From Acanthosepion esculentum (taxonomy: Eukaryota; Mollusca; Cephalopoda; Sepiida; Sepiidae): DNA of 64,000 nucleotides. The first letter of the stretch is position 1; each line of letters starts with the position of its first letter. Under the pieces are notes generated by a model, which saw only the letters and a list, made by a program, of their open reading frames with translations, had not been told where the DNA came from and made no database searches. The DNA lies in assembly GCA_964036315.1 (NCBI GenBank), contig OZ038509.1:24521884-24585883 (forward strand), in the 5' to 3' direction. Shown here piece after piece: positions 43,250-55,204 of this stretch. A program made the position numbers and the translations under genes.

Positions 43250-43860
43250 TCCATGTCTTTTACACTTGAACTCTTGAAACATCAACTTTTACCTTATCCT
43301 TCAGGATTATTAAATTGTGGGATATAAAGATTTATTTTGTATTCATCAATTCTCTGTACATTTTCTTTTATTCATTATACACTTAAACCCTAATCGACAG
43401 ATGCTGGAAATGGTCATTGTCATAGGATAACTTCCCACAATAAAGTCCGATATTCTCGGAATTTTCATTCACAAACTGAGTGACCTTTAACACTTGCTCA
43501 CTGCATTATTGTAATAACCATAAATAATTAACAGGGTTGTATTCAAGCCCTACCAAAGATCAGGATGTTGTTAGCCGGCTCGAGTGATGAAGTAATATAT
43601 GAGAAAGTGTATGTAACAACAGGATGTAAAAAGTGAAACAAGTGATTTGTAATCAGAGAAAAGAGAGACTTCTTATAAAAAAGAAGAAAGAAAGCAAGAA
43701 GGACATTTTGTGAAATCTTAAGGAAGCCATGAATTAAGAAAATCATAAAAGACTGTTAATGTTGGGTGTAACAGAATTAGAAGCAGGGTTAGTCAGATCT
43801 CTGCAAAAACAAAATATGCTTCTATACTGTTATAGACATTTACAAAGATATATGTAAGTA
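43250..43860. other. No gene seen
   Basis: Short frames only; unassigned AT-rich sequence. Confidence 0.5.
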
Positions 43861-43865
43861 GACTG

Positions 43866-43902
<37 letters not shown>

Positions 43903-44059
43903 TGAACAGAGATAGATAGATAGATAAATAGATAGATAAGTAAATAGATAGATAGATATGAACAGACTGAGATAGATAGATAGATATGAACAGACTTAGA
44001 TAGATAGATAGATAGATAGATATGAACAGACTGAGATAGATAGATAGAAAATGACTGAC

Positions 44060-44094
<35 letters not shown>

Positions 44095-44095
44095 T
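43866..44095. repeat. (GATA)n array with ATATGAACAGACTGA spacers
   Basis: Six blocks of GATA are separated by TATGAACAGACTGA-type spacers. Confidence 0.93.
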
Positions 44096-44159
44096 GAAAT
44101 GATAACTAGATTTAGTTACATCTCTGCCAAATAAAATACTTTTATACTACAGACATTTA

Positions 44160-44215
44160 CAAAGATAGATACATATAAGAAAAACACACACACACACACA
44201 AACACAAACACGCAA

Positions 44216-44248
<33 letters not shown>

Positions 44249-44458
44249 AATAAAAAGAAAGAACAGTAAGATATATAATCCAGTGTTCTTATAGATATTT
44301 TTATTTCTACACAATAGTGCTCAAAATTCACTTGAGGAGGAAATGGAACTAATGTCTTTAATTTAATAACAAAATTAAATTTGAAGCTTTTAGCTTCCAT
44401 TTTTGAAACATGGTTATTACTATGTAGCGAAAAAAAAACATATTTTAAATCAGTTAAT

Positions 44459-44462
<4 letters not shown>
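44160..44462. repeat. Inverted-repeat element, copy related to 62.6-62.9 kb
   Basis: GATAAATA-type (CA)n(TA)n at 44185-44246, then GAAAGAACAGTAAGATATAT, AGGAAATGGAACTAATGTCT and TATGTAGCGAAAAAAAAACA, ending TTAATTTATAATATA. The same pieces occur at 62620-62900. Confidence 0.75.

Positions 44463-44463
<1 letters not shown>

Positions 44464-44552
<89 letters not shown>
44464..44552. repeat. (TA)n(GA)n(CAGA)n compound microsatellite
   Basis: TA, then GA, then CAGA repeats in succession. Confidence 0.95.
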
Positions 44553-44767
44553 GGCAAACAGATACTAAAAAAAAACAACAATGTTGGTGTGCCCAACTGA
44601 CGACCTAACACGGTAGACAAGGAAAGAGAAAAGAAAGAGCCAAAAGCAAACACCTTCCTACACAGTGAATGAAAGTGCTCAGGGCCTGCGCAATCTAGAC
44701 AAAGCAAAACTCTGTTCACAATGTCAACAACATTCAAAGAAGGACAGCACGAATCATCACTCAAGTT

Positions 44768-44840
44768 TCACACTATCTTGATTTTCCGATGACTAGATGG
44801 CATTCTAGACATCTGAAGATTGCAACAGTGTGAAACTTGA
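44768..44840. repeat. Short inverted repeat GTGTGAAACTTGAGT
   Basis: ACTCAAGTTTCACACT at 44759-44774 is inverted at 44829-44844 (AGTGTGAAACTTGAGT). A small foldback at the border of the GATA array. Confidence 0.6.
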
Positions 44841-44848
44841 GTAGTTAA

Positions 44849-44870
44849 ATAGATAGATATGAACAGACTG

Positions 44871-44905
<35 letters not shown>

Positions 44906-45088
44906 AGCAGACTGAAATAGATATGAATAGACTGAGATAGATAGATAGATAGAAGCAGACTTTGATAGATAGATAGATAGATAGATATGAATAGACTGAG
45001 ATAGATATGACCAGCTAGATAGTTATATATATATATATATATATATATGTACATAGATATGTAGATAGATAGATAGATATGGAAAGAA

Positions 45089-45123
<35 letters not shown>

Positions 45124-45389
45124 TGACCAGCTAGATAGTTATATATATATATATATGTACATATATATGTAGATAGATAGATAGATAGATATGGAAAGAA
45201 ATAGATAGATAGATAGAAAGAGAGAGAGAGAGAGATAAACTTATGAATAGACTGAGATAGATAGATAGATATGAATAGACTGAGATAGAGAGATAGATAG
45301 ATAGATAGATATGACCAGCTAGATAGTTATATATATATATATATATATGTACATAGATATGTAAGATAGATAGAAAGATATGGAAAGAA

Positions 45390-45437
<48 letters not shown>

Positions 45438-45668
45438 TTATGAATAGACTGAGATAGATAGATAGATAGATAGAAGCAGACTGAAATAGATAGATAGATA
45501 GATATGAATAGACTGAGATAGATAGATAGATAGATAGATATGACCAGATAGATAGTTATATATATATATATATATATATATGTACATAGATATGTAGATA
45601 GATAGATAGATAGATATGGAAAGAAATAGAGAGATAGAAATATAGATAGATAGATAAACTTATTGCTT
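44849..45668. repeat. Higher-order (GATA)n/(TA)n array
   Basis: A composite unit (TATGACCAGCTAGATAGTTA, (TA)n, TGTACATAGATATGTA, GATA run, TATGGAAAGAAATAGA) recurs at about 45008, 45123, 45313 and 45541 with variable GATA lengths between. Confidence 0.9.
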
Positions 45669-45669
45669 G

Positions 45670-46255
45670 ATTACTAGCTAGATAGGAACAATCATAGATA
45701 GAGCTTCATATAGCATAATTGATAGCATTCTTACCCAGTTGGCAATTCCATTCTCATTCAGTTCCTCATTCATTTGACCTTGTGTCAAGCTTAGTAAAGT
45801 TAGTGAATAAACAAACAAAGAAAATCTTTTACAAAAAATAATTTCTATGCCAGTCACGAATTCAACCAATGTTAATTATTGAATAAAGTGTTTTTTCTTT
45901 AATGCTATATCCCTTCCTAGCTGATTATGGCTGCCTCAAGATTTCTTTCTCTTATTATCTGTGAATTGGGTGAAAGATGGTGAAGCGGTTTCTCATTGCC
46001 TTCTCCAAAGTTTTTGAATTCAGAATGGTCATTCACTTTGATTGGCCAACACCAAAGCTAGAGGGCCATGTCTACCCTGCTATTTAATATGTAGTTCCAA
46101 ACACAGCTGCTAAATTTGTAAGGTATATTGCCTCTTGTATGTAGATGAGGGATTGTCCTGCATTTTCATACTGAAGGATGTGTCCTGCATTAACTGTTGT
46201 GGCATGTGTTTTTGTCACACGTTTTGAGAATTGGTGAGCCTTTTAAAAATTATGT
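45670..46255. other. No gene seen
   Basis: Short frames only; unassigned. The missing left end of the mariner relic would lie here, but no inverted copy of its right end was found. Confidence 0.45.
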
Positions 46256-46264
46256 ATAATTTTT

Positions 46265-46882
46265 TTAAAGATTAACACAGACAGCTGTAAGGGAGCAGTT
46301 CCCAGCCCAGCTCGTTGATGGTCTGCACCATTTGGGCTGCTGTGTGTTGCCTTGTGTTGTCATGATGCAATATGACTCCTTCTGACTGATGACCCCTGTG
46401 TTTGTCCCAACAGATAAGCTCAAAGTCCTTGCAATGTCATCCACTGTCACCCTTCTGTCAGACTGAATGAGGTCATTGACTGATTCGATCACCTCAGGAG
46501 ACCTCACTTCTGTAGGCCTCCCAGGCCTGTCTTCATCCTCAACACTGCTCCGTCCTTCTTTAAACAATTTAGCCCACTTGTAGACATTTTTTTGGCTGAA
46601 ACATGTGGCACCATACACAGTTGACATTCTCCTATGAATTTCAACTGGTTTACACCCTTCAGCAACCAAAAACTTGATAACTGACTGCTGTTCAATCCTG
46701 GAGCATGCTTCTTGGTCGGCCATCTTTGTAAATCGCCAAAACTCTCTAAGTTTTTTTTAATCTGCAAAAGAAATTAAATCCATGTGAAAAAGAAGTAAAA
46801 CAAAAATAAAAAAAAGAGTAAGCTTCTATCTGTATTAGAAGTCCTTATACCGAAAAATTCACCTTATTTATTGAATGACCCT
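46265..46882 (-). pseudogene. Internally deleted mariner transposon
   Basis: The minus-strand frame from 46723 begins MADQEACSRIEQQSVIKFLV and contains a mariner-type N-terminal helix-turn-helix (AKLFKEGRSSVEDEDRPGRP, then VTVDDIARTLSLSVGT). The sequence then jumps to the region of the second catalytic aspartate in another frame (VILHHDNTRQHTAAQMVQTI) and stops. The first and third catalytic acidic regions are absent, so it is inactive. A probable terminal sequence (CGAGGGTCATTCAATAAATA) lies at about 46882 inward, beside TA. Confidence 0.85.
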
Positions 46883-46914
46883 CGTATATGCAAAATCTTG
46901 CCTCCCTGGCTGTC

Positions 46915-47010
46915 ATCTTCTCTCTCTCTATTCTTTTCCTTTTCCTCTTTCCACCCTTTCTCTCTTCCCCTCCTCTTGCTCCCTCCCCCCCCATCTCACT
47001 CTCTCATTAT
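46915..47010. repeat. Pyrimidine-rich tract
   Basis: CTCTCT and CCTTTCTCTCTTCC stretches. Confidence 0.7.
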
Positions 47011-47299
47011 GTTTCTGTTATATTACATGCTAATAGGAATATATACTTGACAAACACGGTGGATAAAATAGGTAAAGATTTATTGTAAAAACCAGTACAA
47101 TAAAAATAAACGTAACAGTTATGCACAACATTGTCCGAAGTCAATCCAGTAGTGAGTGCTACTATTGGAAGGTTGGTAGTTCTCACGTAAGTCTGAGTCG
47201 TACTCAACAGATCTCAGCTAGACTCTGTAGTCCGTTGACTTACAGATACTTATAGGTAGTTACTACCTATAGTGTGGTTACTCATGGGGGTGACAGGTT

Positions 47300-47560
47300 A
47301 TTCCATTATATCAGTATCTCTCCCCACTTCTATCTCACCCTCTCCCTGCTTCTCTCTCCATCTCCTCATCTGTCTCCCATCCCCTCTTCTCTTATCTCTA
47401 CACCAACACTCTCTTTCTCTCCTCTATCGCTCTCCCCATCTCCCCACTTCTCTCCATCCATCTTACCGCCTTTCCCCGTCCTCTCACCTATCTCCCCTCC
47501 CCTCTTCTCCTCCCCCCGTATCAACTCCTTGACCCCCACCCCCCACTCTTTTCTTGTGCA
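47300..47560. repeat. C/T-rich low-complexity tract
   Basis: CTCTCCCCATCTCCCCACTT-like irregular units. The open frames across it are Ser/Pro/Leu repeat artefacts. Confidence 0.85.
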
Positions 47561-47974
47561 GGTCTGTCAATCCCCAGTTGGGAACCTGTCCCTAAGAGAG
47601 TTTGTGGAACATGTCCACAGGGTCAACACACCCCTTGTTAGGAAACTCTAGTCACTTCTGTACTGCATTCTTCTTTCAGGAAGTTTGCAACGCTAATGTA
47701 GATTAATTTTCTGCTGGGAGTAATTTCTGTTTAATAAATACAATTAGAAAAATGCAGTGGATGTGCAGGTGGCATACCATGTATTGGTGTTGAAAATCAA
47801 ATTGGTGAGACAAGTTCAAGTTTCATTCAGTTTGCATGAATGACCATGGGAAAGATATACATCCATTTCTTCCCCTTCCAGCTATGGGTAAATAACAGGA
47901 TAGGATGGTCACTCTAACATTGGTCTAGCAGTCATTCTAGAAAAAGGAATATTTTAAATACTAAACCATGAAGA

Positions 47975-48090
47975 AGGTAATGGTAATATTTGCCATTTCC
48001 TTATAAGGAAACTTTCAACATTCATTGAGTGAGCAGCCAGTACTATTGTCGGTTGAAATTTATTAAATCTTTGTCTTAAAATGATTATAT
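47975..48090. repeat. Dispersed repeat (22.2-kb family)
   Basis: CCATTTCCTTATAAGGAAAC, CATTCATTGAGTGAGCAG and GGTTGAAATTTATTAAAT. Confidence 0.65.
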
Positions 48091-48367
48091 AAGTTGTATA
48101 AGGTCTTTCTTAAATACGCAAGTACTTTCGACTGTATATTCAGTCATCTTCAGGCATGGCAATTATTCTGTTTTTGTTAAAATTCAGGTCGTATCTGAGA
48201 TGAAAAAATATAATGCAAATACAATATAGCTTATAATTTTAAGAAACAAGGATCATAACATTCATCGAGGGGTTGGTAGGTTAATGCATCTTTCAAATTT
48301 TGTCAGCAAATGGATTTCGCCATTTTATATCATTAACTTTACTAATTTACTTTTTGTATGAATGATT

Positions 48368-48373
<6 letters not shown>

Positions 48374-48420
<47 letters not shown>

Positions 48421-48440
48421 TATATATACATATACATATA
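48374..48440. repeat. (TA)n microsatellite at the foldback's left border
   Basis: TA run, then ACACAC and TATATACATATACA. Confidence 0.93.
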
Positions 48441-48713
48441 TTTAAAGACATTTTTATGTTTAACATTCTTTTTATAGATACAAGTGTTTAAATAAATGCT
48501 CTGTTTATAATAAACAGTATTAAATAACATTTACCAGCCTGAATGTCCGAGAAATTTTCATAGAAAATATTCGTCCTCCAACAGGATATGAACCTAAATT
48601 TCTCGGACATTCAGGCCGGTAAATGTTATTTAATACTGTTCATTAATAAACAGAGCATTTACTTAAATACTTGTATCTATAAAAAGCATGTTAAACATAA
48701 AAATGTCTTTAAA
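48441..48713. mobile_element. Foldback/MITE with 117-bp inverted arms
   Basis: The arms 48441-48557 and 48596-48713 are inverted copies, about 93% identical, with CCTGAATGTCCGAGAAATTT at the inner ends. The loop is 38 bp. One arm recurs alone at 4012-4092. Confidence 0.82.
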
Positions 48714-48732
48714 TAATTGTTGGACTTTGTCC

Positions 48733-48738
<6 letters not shown>

Positions 48739-48804
<66 letters not shown>
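48739..48804. repeat. (TA)n microsatellite
   Basis: About 66 bp of pure TA, next to the foldback's right end. Confidence 0.95.
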
Positions 48805-48807
<3 letters not shown>

Positions 48808-49014
48808 TGTGTATGTCTTAGTAGTATAATAGTCTCTCTGAGAACAAAGCATTATTTGTCATTCTTTTTCCTTTCAGCTATTCTGTTCCATCCGTGAAAT
48901 ACGGTCTTATTATATCATGGATATAATGCCCATAATAGGGGAAATAAAGGAAAGAATAAATCTTTGTTCCATAGCAACCTCCCTTTATACTTTGAGTTTT
49001 AAACCATTCAGAAG

Positions 49015-49225
49015 GTAAAGGTAATAGTAATAATAATATTAACCATTTCCTTAAACATTCTGTATATATGACTCTTTTTCTCTTAAAAAAGTTTTTCATG
49101 AAAAATAGGTCCAGTAGCTGTTATTGCTCTTTACAGTATTAATGGGGGCTTCCTTCCTAACCTTTTTTTAGGGTAGTGTGGAATGTCAGCATCTTGATTA
49201 TGTTATTATTCTCATTTTGAATTAT
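49015..49225. repeat. Dispersed repeat (22.2-kb family)
   Basis: AGTGTGGAATGTCAGCATCT, CTTGATTATGTTATTATTCT, preceded by TTTTCATGAAAAATAGGT. Parallel to 22330-22470. Confidence 0.65.
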
Positions 49226-49966
49226 ATGTACCACCCATTTTAGTTGTTGCTGCTGTTGAGAGTGTAGTGGTATGGTAATAAGAATGGACAATTGTAGATG
49301 TCTGTTTGTTGATAAGGATAGATGTTTGTTTACGGCTGCATGAATAACATGACCACACAATTTATATTAAACGTAAAATACCACAAAACATTAAATACAA
49401 GAAGGAACAAAATGGTTTTAAAACATAACATTTGTATTTATTTGTGTGTTGATGAACATGCGTAGAAGTTAAAGATCTGTTGGAGTTATGTCTCTTAGAC
49501 TGGGAATATTTTTATCTGAACTCACAAAAGTTGAATTAATTATAAAGCTGTAGTTTTAGAAGAATATTTCAAAGAGAAAAGTTCTTGTTGCTTGTTTGGA
49601 AATGTTCTGTATGTTTTTAATGTAGTTTGGAAAAGTCTGTACGTATGTGCATGTGTGAATATGCTTTTAACGTCTGACCGTCCATGGTCAAGACGAGAAT
49701 CCTTTTGGGACTACATCTTGCAGCAAGAAGAGAGAAAAGAGAAAGCAGCAAGCTTGTGTCTGCTATTTATAGATAATGTAATCACATGACAGGATCACAG
49801 CAAATTGGCGGGAAACTTGACTTGGTCACGCGCTGGAAAAAATATTTCTACGTGGGTGGATTGCAACACGCACTTGTGTGTTTATTGACCAATTAGAAGC
49901 TGATATTTCCTGAAAATATTTACTAAGCCGAGCAGGCTCTCTGATCCACTTTTTTGCACAAAATTA
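49226..49966. other. No gene seen
   Basis: Unassigned; short frames only. Confidence 0.45.
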
Positions 49967-49968
49967 TA

Positions 49969-50053
49969 CAGTGTAACCCAGATATAAGAGAGTTGTCGGG
50001 ACCGGAGAAGAAGTATCTTATATCCGGGTTTCTCTTATATCCGGGTTACACTG
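49969..50053. mobile_element. pogo-like MITE, 85 bp
   Basis: The ends are CAGTGTAACCCAGATATAAG and the inverse of CAGTGTAACCCGGATATAAG, flanked by TA at 49967-49968 and 50054-50055. CAGTG..AACC ends with TA duplication fit pogo/Tigger-type elements. It contains the internal motif TTGTCGGGACCGGAGAAG. Confidence 0.85.
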
Positions 50054-50055
50054 TA

Positions 50056-53050
50056 CATTGATAAGGAAGTGGTAGCAGGATGCTACTAAAAGTTCTCAGT
50101 TGACGTGGCTTCTATTATTTGGCAAAGTTTTTTGTTTGTGATTATGTAACACCCAGTCTACGAGGTTTGAAGAAAGATGGTCTTCACTAAGACCTACAGG
50201 ATTCATTTGCTCAAAGCCATTATTAACCATTGATCTGAGAAAGCTGTAAATGGGAAACCATTAATCTTTTCCAAGAAATCATAGAAATTCACAGAGAACA
50301 AAGAAAAGAAAATTCTGGAGAATCATGATTGCCAACGTCCTGAAGGAATGTGGGATTAAGAAAATCTTGAAGCATAAATAAAGTTACATTTACTCTTTTC
50401 TTCTTTTTTTTTAATGTAATATTTAATAGTATATTATACATTATATTTACATGTTGATAAATTTTATAGACAAGTAAGGAAAGCGATCTTTGAAGAATTT
50501 TTAAATAAATTCTAATAAAATAAATCTTTTAAAAGCCTATTTAAAAATAATTCTATTTAAAGTTTAGAGACTTGATTTTATTTGATCAGGATTGCTTATG
50601 TTGACATGAAAAAAATCAGTTATCTTAAGTTTAGGCTAGAAGTTTGTCATACAGTGACAGACGAATTCGAAATCAGTTTATTAAAGATTTCCTTTAAAGA
50701 CGAGAACCCAAGAAAAGAAGCAATCATAGTTTATTAGGAAAAAAAAAGATTTAAAAAAAAAGTGTCTAAGTTTGCGACAGTAAATCAGGATGAGTAAGTG
50801 ACGTTGAACACATGGTTTGATGACGTAATTGTACTCTAGAATTGATGACGTCATTGATGGCCGGTGGCCGCTTCTTGAAGTGAGCGGAAGTCAGGTCGGC
50901 TGCTTTTGGTTTTGTGCTGCTGCTGTTATTTTTTATTTTTTTTTAAACCAATTTCTTCTTGGCTTTGATATTAAGGAACGGACGGATTTACAAATTACAT
51001 TATCCATTCATTCGCCTGGGATATAATTGTTATGTCACGTTGCTCCGAGACGTGAAACTAAATAGAAAAAGTAAGCAACTTTCTTTCGGTATTTCGTTTC
51101 TTGCACTTTTCAGTCTTTTTTTTTTTTTTTTTTTTTTTTGAAATGTCGAAAAACTTACGCGTAAAAATAAACAAAAATACGTCTTTTTTTTTTAATCGCT
51201 GAATAAATAAGTAAAAATTAGTTTGTTTGTAATATTTTAAGAGAAAGACCGGTTGAAATTGTTGGGGGTAAAAAAAAAAAAGAAATTACATATATGAGTC
51301 CTTTTTTTTTTCCTGTCACACCTTTTTTATTTATTATTTTTCTTAATGGCATTTTTTTATTTTTTTGAGGATTAAAAATAATTTCATAAAATCTGACGAA
51401 AACTAGTTCGGAAATTATATTTAAAAAAGAAAAGATATTTTCCAACTATCAAGAGAACTCGGTGTTAAGCATGGGAGAAGAAGTGTGTTTGGTCACGTGA
51501 TCGCCTTAGTAGTAAACACATGCTGTATGGCGACGAGCAAAATTTTTATTTCATCAAGAAACACGTTTTTTTTTTTTTTTTTTTTTTTAAATTCTTCAGT
51601 TCATGTATTTTTTTAAATTTATTTTTATTTTCAGCAAAATTTGACGATAAAAAATTGAAAGTTCTTAATTTAAAAAAAAAAATCCTTCTTTTTAATTTTT
51701 CTGTCTTACCGCAATATGAGGCGGGGGCAAAAGAAAATATCTCCCCCCCTTCTCAACTCAATAATAACCTATTTAAAAATTCCTTGTTAAAAATAGCTAA
51801 AAAAGCAAAACAAGATTGTCTGAATTCTCCCCCCCCCCCTCTGGTTTTATATGTCATGTATATTTCCCGCATTTAATGACACTTGGTGTCACTTGATCCT
51901 TACCTACTAATTTATGGAAGACAGCAAGTACCAAAAAAAAAAAAAAATTGACAGTTTATGTAAACAAATAAAGTTAAAAAGCCTCAATTTTGCTTTTTGG
52001 AAACTAAAGCCTGTATTTTTATTTATTTATTTTTCATTTGTCCTAAATTCTTTTCTGCTGTCTGTTTTACTTTTAGTTCTGAGAAATTTTGGGTGGAGTT
52101 CCTCTTTCTTTCAAATTTTGTCAGTTTTTAAGTTAAGAGTTGGGAATAATTATAAATAAAATGTATCTATTCTAAACACATGCTAAATTATTATTTTTAA
52201 TTAAAAAATAATTAATAATTAGAATAGAGATGACATAGCAAGGAAAAAAACAGAAAACTCTACAATTGATGTTGTTGATCAGAAATCAGTGAACAATTTC
52301 TTTAAAAAAAAACCCAAAAAACAAAGGTTGTTTTTCAACCAATAATTTCCTTATTTTGACCGACCCTGTTTCTAATTCTGACCCTCATCATTCTTTGCCA
52401 CACCCATAAAAGTCCTGTTTTTAATTAATAATATTTAACCTCCTCGATGTTTGTGATATTGTAGTCACCACCTCCTCTTGATAAGTTGTCAAGGCACTAA
52501 TAGACTATGGGACTGATGTGCGTGAGGTTTATAGACTTCCTGTTCGCCTTTTCTCCCACTCTCGCTTTTCTTAATTAAGGGGAAGTAGAAAGAGAAAAAG
52601 CACTCCAGTTTCTGTGGTCAGTCTTGTACTTGAAAAGTGAAACTGACTTAAAAATAAAATTAATTTCACGTTGTTCATTTGTATTTTTAATTTTAAAGTC
52701 CATTAAACAAATATTCGAAATATTTTAATTTTGAATTTGATTTTTGGGTATTAAAATAAAAATAGGATTTTTAAAAAGACTTTTTCGAATCAAAATAAAA
52801 AACAAAACAAAAACTGTTGCTATACACTTTCGCACCCCCCTCCGTTGGTTAGGGTTTTTTTTTTTTTTTTACAAACATTGATTTTGTTTCTCGAGATTTA
52901 TATTTTAATTTAAATATTATAATTAAATTAACAATAACAAACAGAACCGTTTCCAGACTGTCTTACCTGGGGGCAACCCATTGCTGAATGACGGGAAGTG
53001 AGGGGGACGGGTGGCGAGCAGCCCCCAAACTTAGAACAAACAAAATTTAG
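50056..53050. other. AT-rich, no gene seen
   Basis: Long T and A runs (for example T21 near 51119 and T24 near 51567) and C-runs at 51744 and 51828. No domain in any frame. Confidence 0.5.
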
Positions 53051-53052
53051 TA

Positions 53053-53202
53053 CAGTGTAACCCGGATATAAGAGTGATTTTCTCTGGTCCCAAATTAGAG
53101 CCTGTGTTAGTTAATGAATGTATATATAATAGAGTATAGACCAAACCCGGATATAAGACACTTCTCCGGTCCCGACAACTCTCTTATATCCGGGTTACAC
53201 TG
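53053..53202. mobile_element. pogo-like MITE, 150 bp
   Basis: Same ends as 49969-50053 (CAGTGTAACCCGGATATAAG and inverse) with TA at 53051-53052 and 53203-53204. It shares the internal GTCCCGACAACTCTCTTATA segment but has about 65 bp more in the middle. Confidence 0.87.
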
Positions 53203-53204
53203 TA

Positions 53205-54659
53205 TAACTAACAAAATTTTAAAATAATTAAAAAAAAAAAAAAAAAAGTTAATAATGACAATGTCAATTTTAAGTTTTATCATGACAGGGTCACGTGACT
53301 TGTTGACAGTACTGTTGAAAGTGCAACTGCAGTGAAAATAATGACAAAGTTCAAATGAAATTTTTTTTTTTATCTTATCGACTTGAACATTAGTGCCAGT
53401 GAAAAATAAATTTTACTATTTTTAGTTGAGTGTTCGTTCAGATTCAAAACCGGCTCTGTGAAATTAGTATTATTAATTGTTAAATTATTATTATTTATTT
53501 ATTTATTTTATTTATTTCTAAAAAACAAAAACAAACAAAAAAACTCGTATGATGTCCAGTGTGAACTGAAATCTGAGACGAACGGAAAAATAGAAAACAT
53601 GTCTCAAAAAGCTTTTAATCGTTATTGTTTGATGTTTTCGTAGGTGGTAAAAAAAAAGTAATACGAAATATTAAATTCGCATTGCCAAGTGCTTGTTAAG
53701 TGCTTTCATGAGTGTCACTCCCCCAGCTCCGTCCTCCGATGATGGGTTCCAGTTCTCCCCCTCCTCGCATGTCTTTTGACTTGTTTTACACCACAAACTC
53801 GACCACCTGTAGTTTGAGTGATTAATTAACTTAAATTTTTCCTGTTTAAAAAATGAAATTTTTTTGTCTCTCTGCAAAGTTTGGAATAACATTTTCCTTA
53901 AATTTTAAATGTTCTCTTACTTATATTTTTTTATTTCAATAATAATTTATTGGTTCAAAAATTCCAAAAAGAAAAAAATCATCATTCCTACCTAAAGTTA
54001 AAAAAATATGGATGTGACTAAAAATAGTTTTTATTGATTTTAAAAATAAAATTATTAAAAAATATTTATTCACATAAAAAGTAAGCAAGAAAAAAAAACA
54101 GATTTTGTATCGAATTATTAATAATACTTGAAGTGAAGTTGAACTCAAGGAGGTTTAAGTTTAAATTTGTGTTTATTTAGTTTTTTTTTTTTTTTAAATT
54201 GGTTTAATTAATACTAATTTTTTTTACTGTGTACTGTACTGTAGCTAAATAATTTAGTTTTCTAACTAGAGACGATGTTTTTCATTTACTTCATTTAATT
54301 GTTAATTAAGTTATTTTAAAATTTAAAGTTTTCATTAATTTGTTAAAATGTCAATTATTTAAAAAACACACTGTTTTTTTTTTTTATTGTTAATGTGCAA
54401 TTTAATCTCTACGCAGAAATGGCAGTATTTTTTGTGTTTTATTTTTATTTAAGTAACGTCTGTGTTTTAAATTTGTATTTTTAGTTAACATTCTACTTAG
54501 GCAGAAAATTTAACTTAATTTTAAAAAGTTTAGTTAGCCTATTATATTGGATAAAACTAAAAAGTATGTTAAGAATTTTAAAGTTTATTTAATGTTGCAA
54601 ATTTTTGCTCCAAGTGTGATTATATTACCGAATTTGTTTTTGCTTTTTTGTTTTCTCTC

Positions 54660-54730
<71 letters not shown>

Positions 54731-55200
54731 GAAAGTAACAAAGTAACTTTTATTTTCCGCGTGATGAACTTGAATTTTTTCGTGACTTATTTCCAACAAG
54801 TAATCATTCAAGTCGCTGTGCCACAGTCACAAGGAAAATGAAGTGGGCAAGCCGACTTCAAATTCTAACCAATTTTATCACGTTCATTTCACAAAACCTT
54901 TGGAAAAGGCATGAGCCCATCTTCCCCCTGCAATGGGCTCAAGGTCGACAGGACTCTTGCCTTGGGTGACACCAGTTTAGAAGAAAGAAAATATTGAATT
55001 CTAATTCATAACCTTATATAAGAGGACAGTGGGGACTTTGTAGGGGACAACCAATCTAGGAGAAAGAAAACTCTGAATTCAAAACCAGGCTGAAGTGTCT
55101 ATCATGCCCGAGACATCATGATTGCAGCCATAGCAGCTGTACCAAGTGACCGTCTTAACTTAAGGAGGTGACAACAATTGTGTAGTTTAAAAAAAACAGT
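53205..55200. other. AT-rich, no gene seen; CT/T run at 54655-54726
   Basis: CTCTTT repeats pass into about 35 T. No domain. The short segments at 54780-55190 are of more balanced composition but unassigned. Confidence 0.5.
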
Positions 55201-55204
55201 TGAA

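Noticed and set aside
47272..47651. Overlapping 86- and 125-codon frames in the C/T-rich tract
   Set aside because: Low-complexity Ser/Pro/Leu translation of irregular CT repeats.
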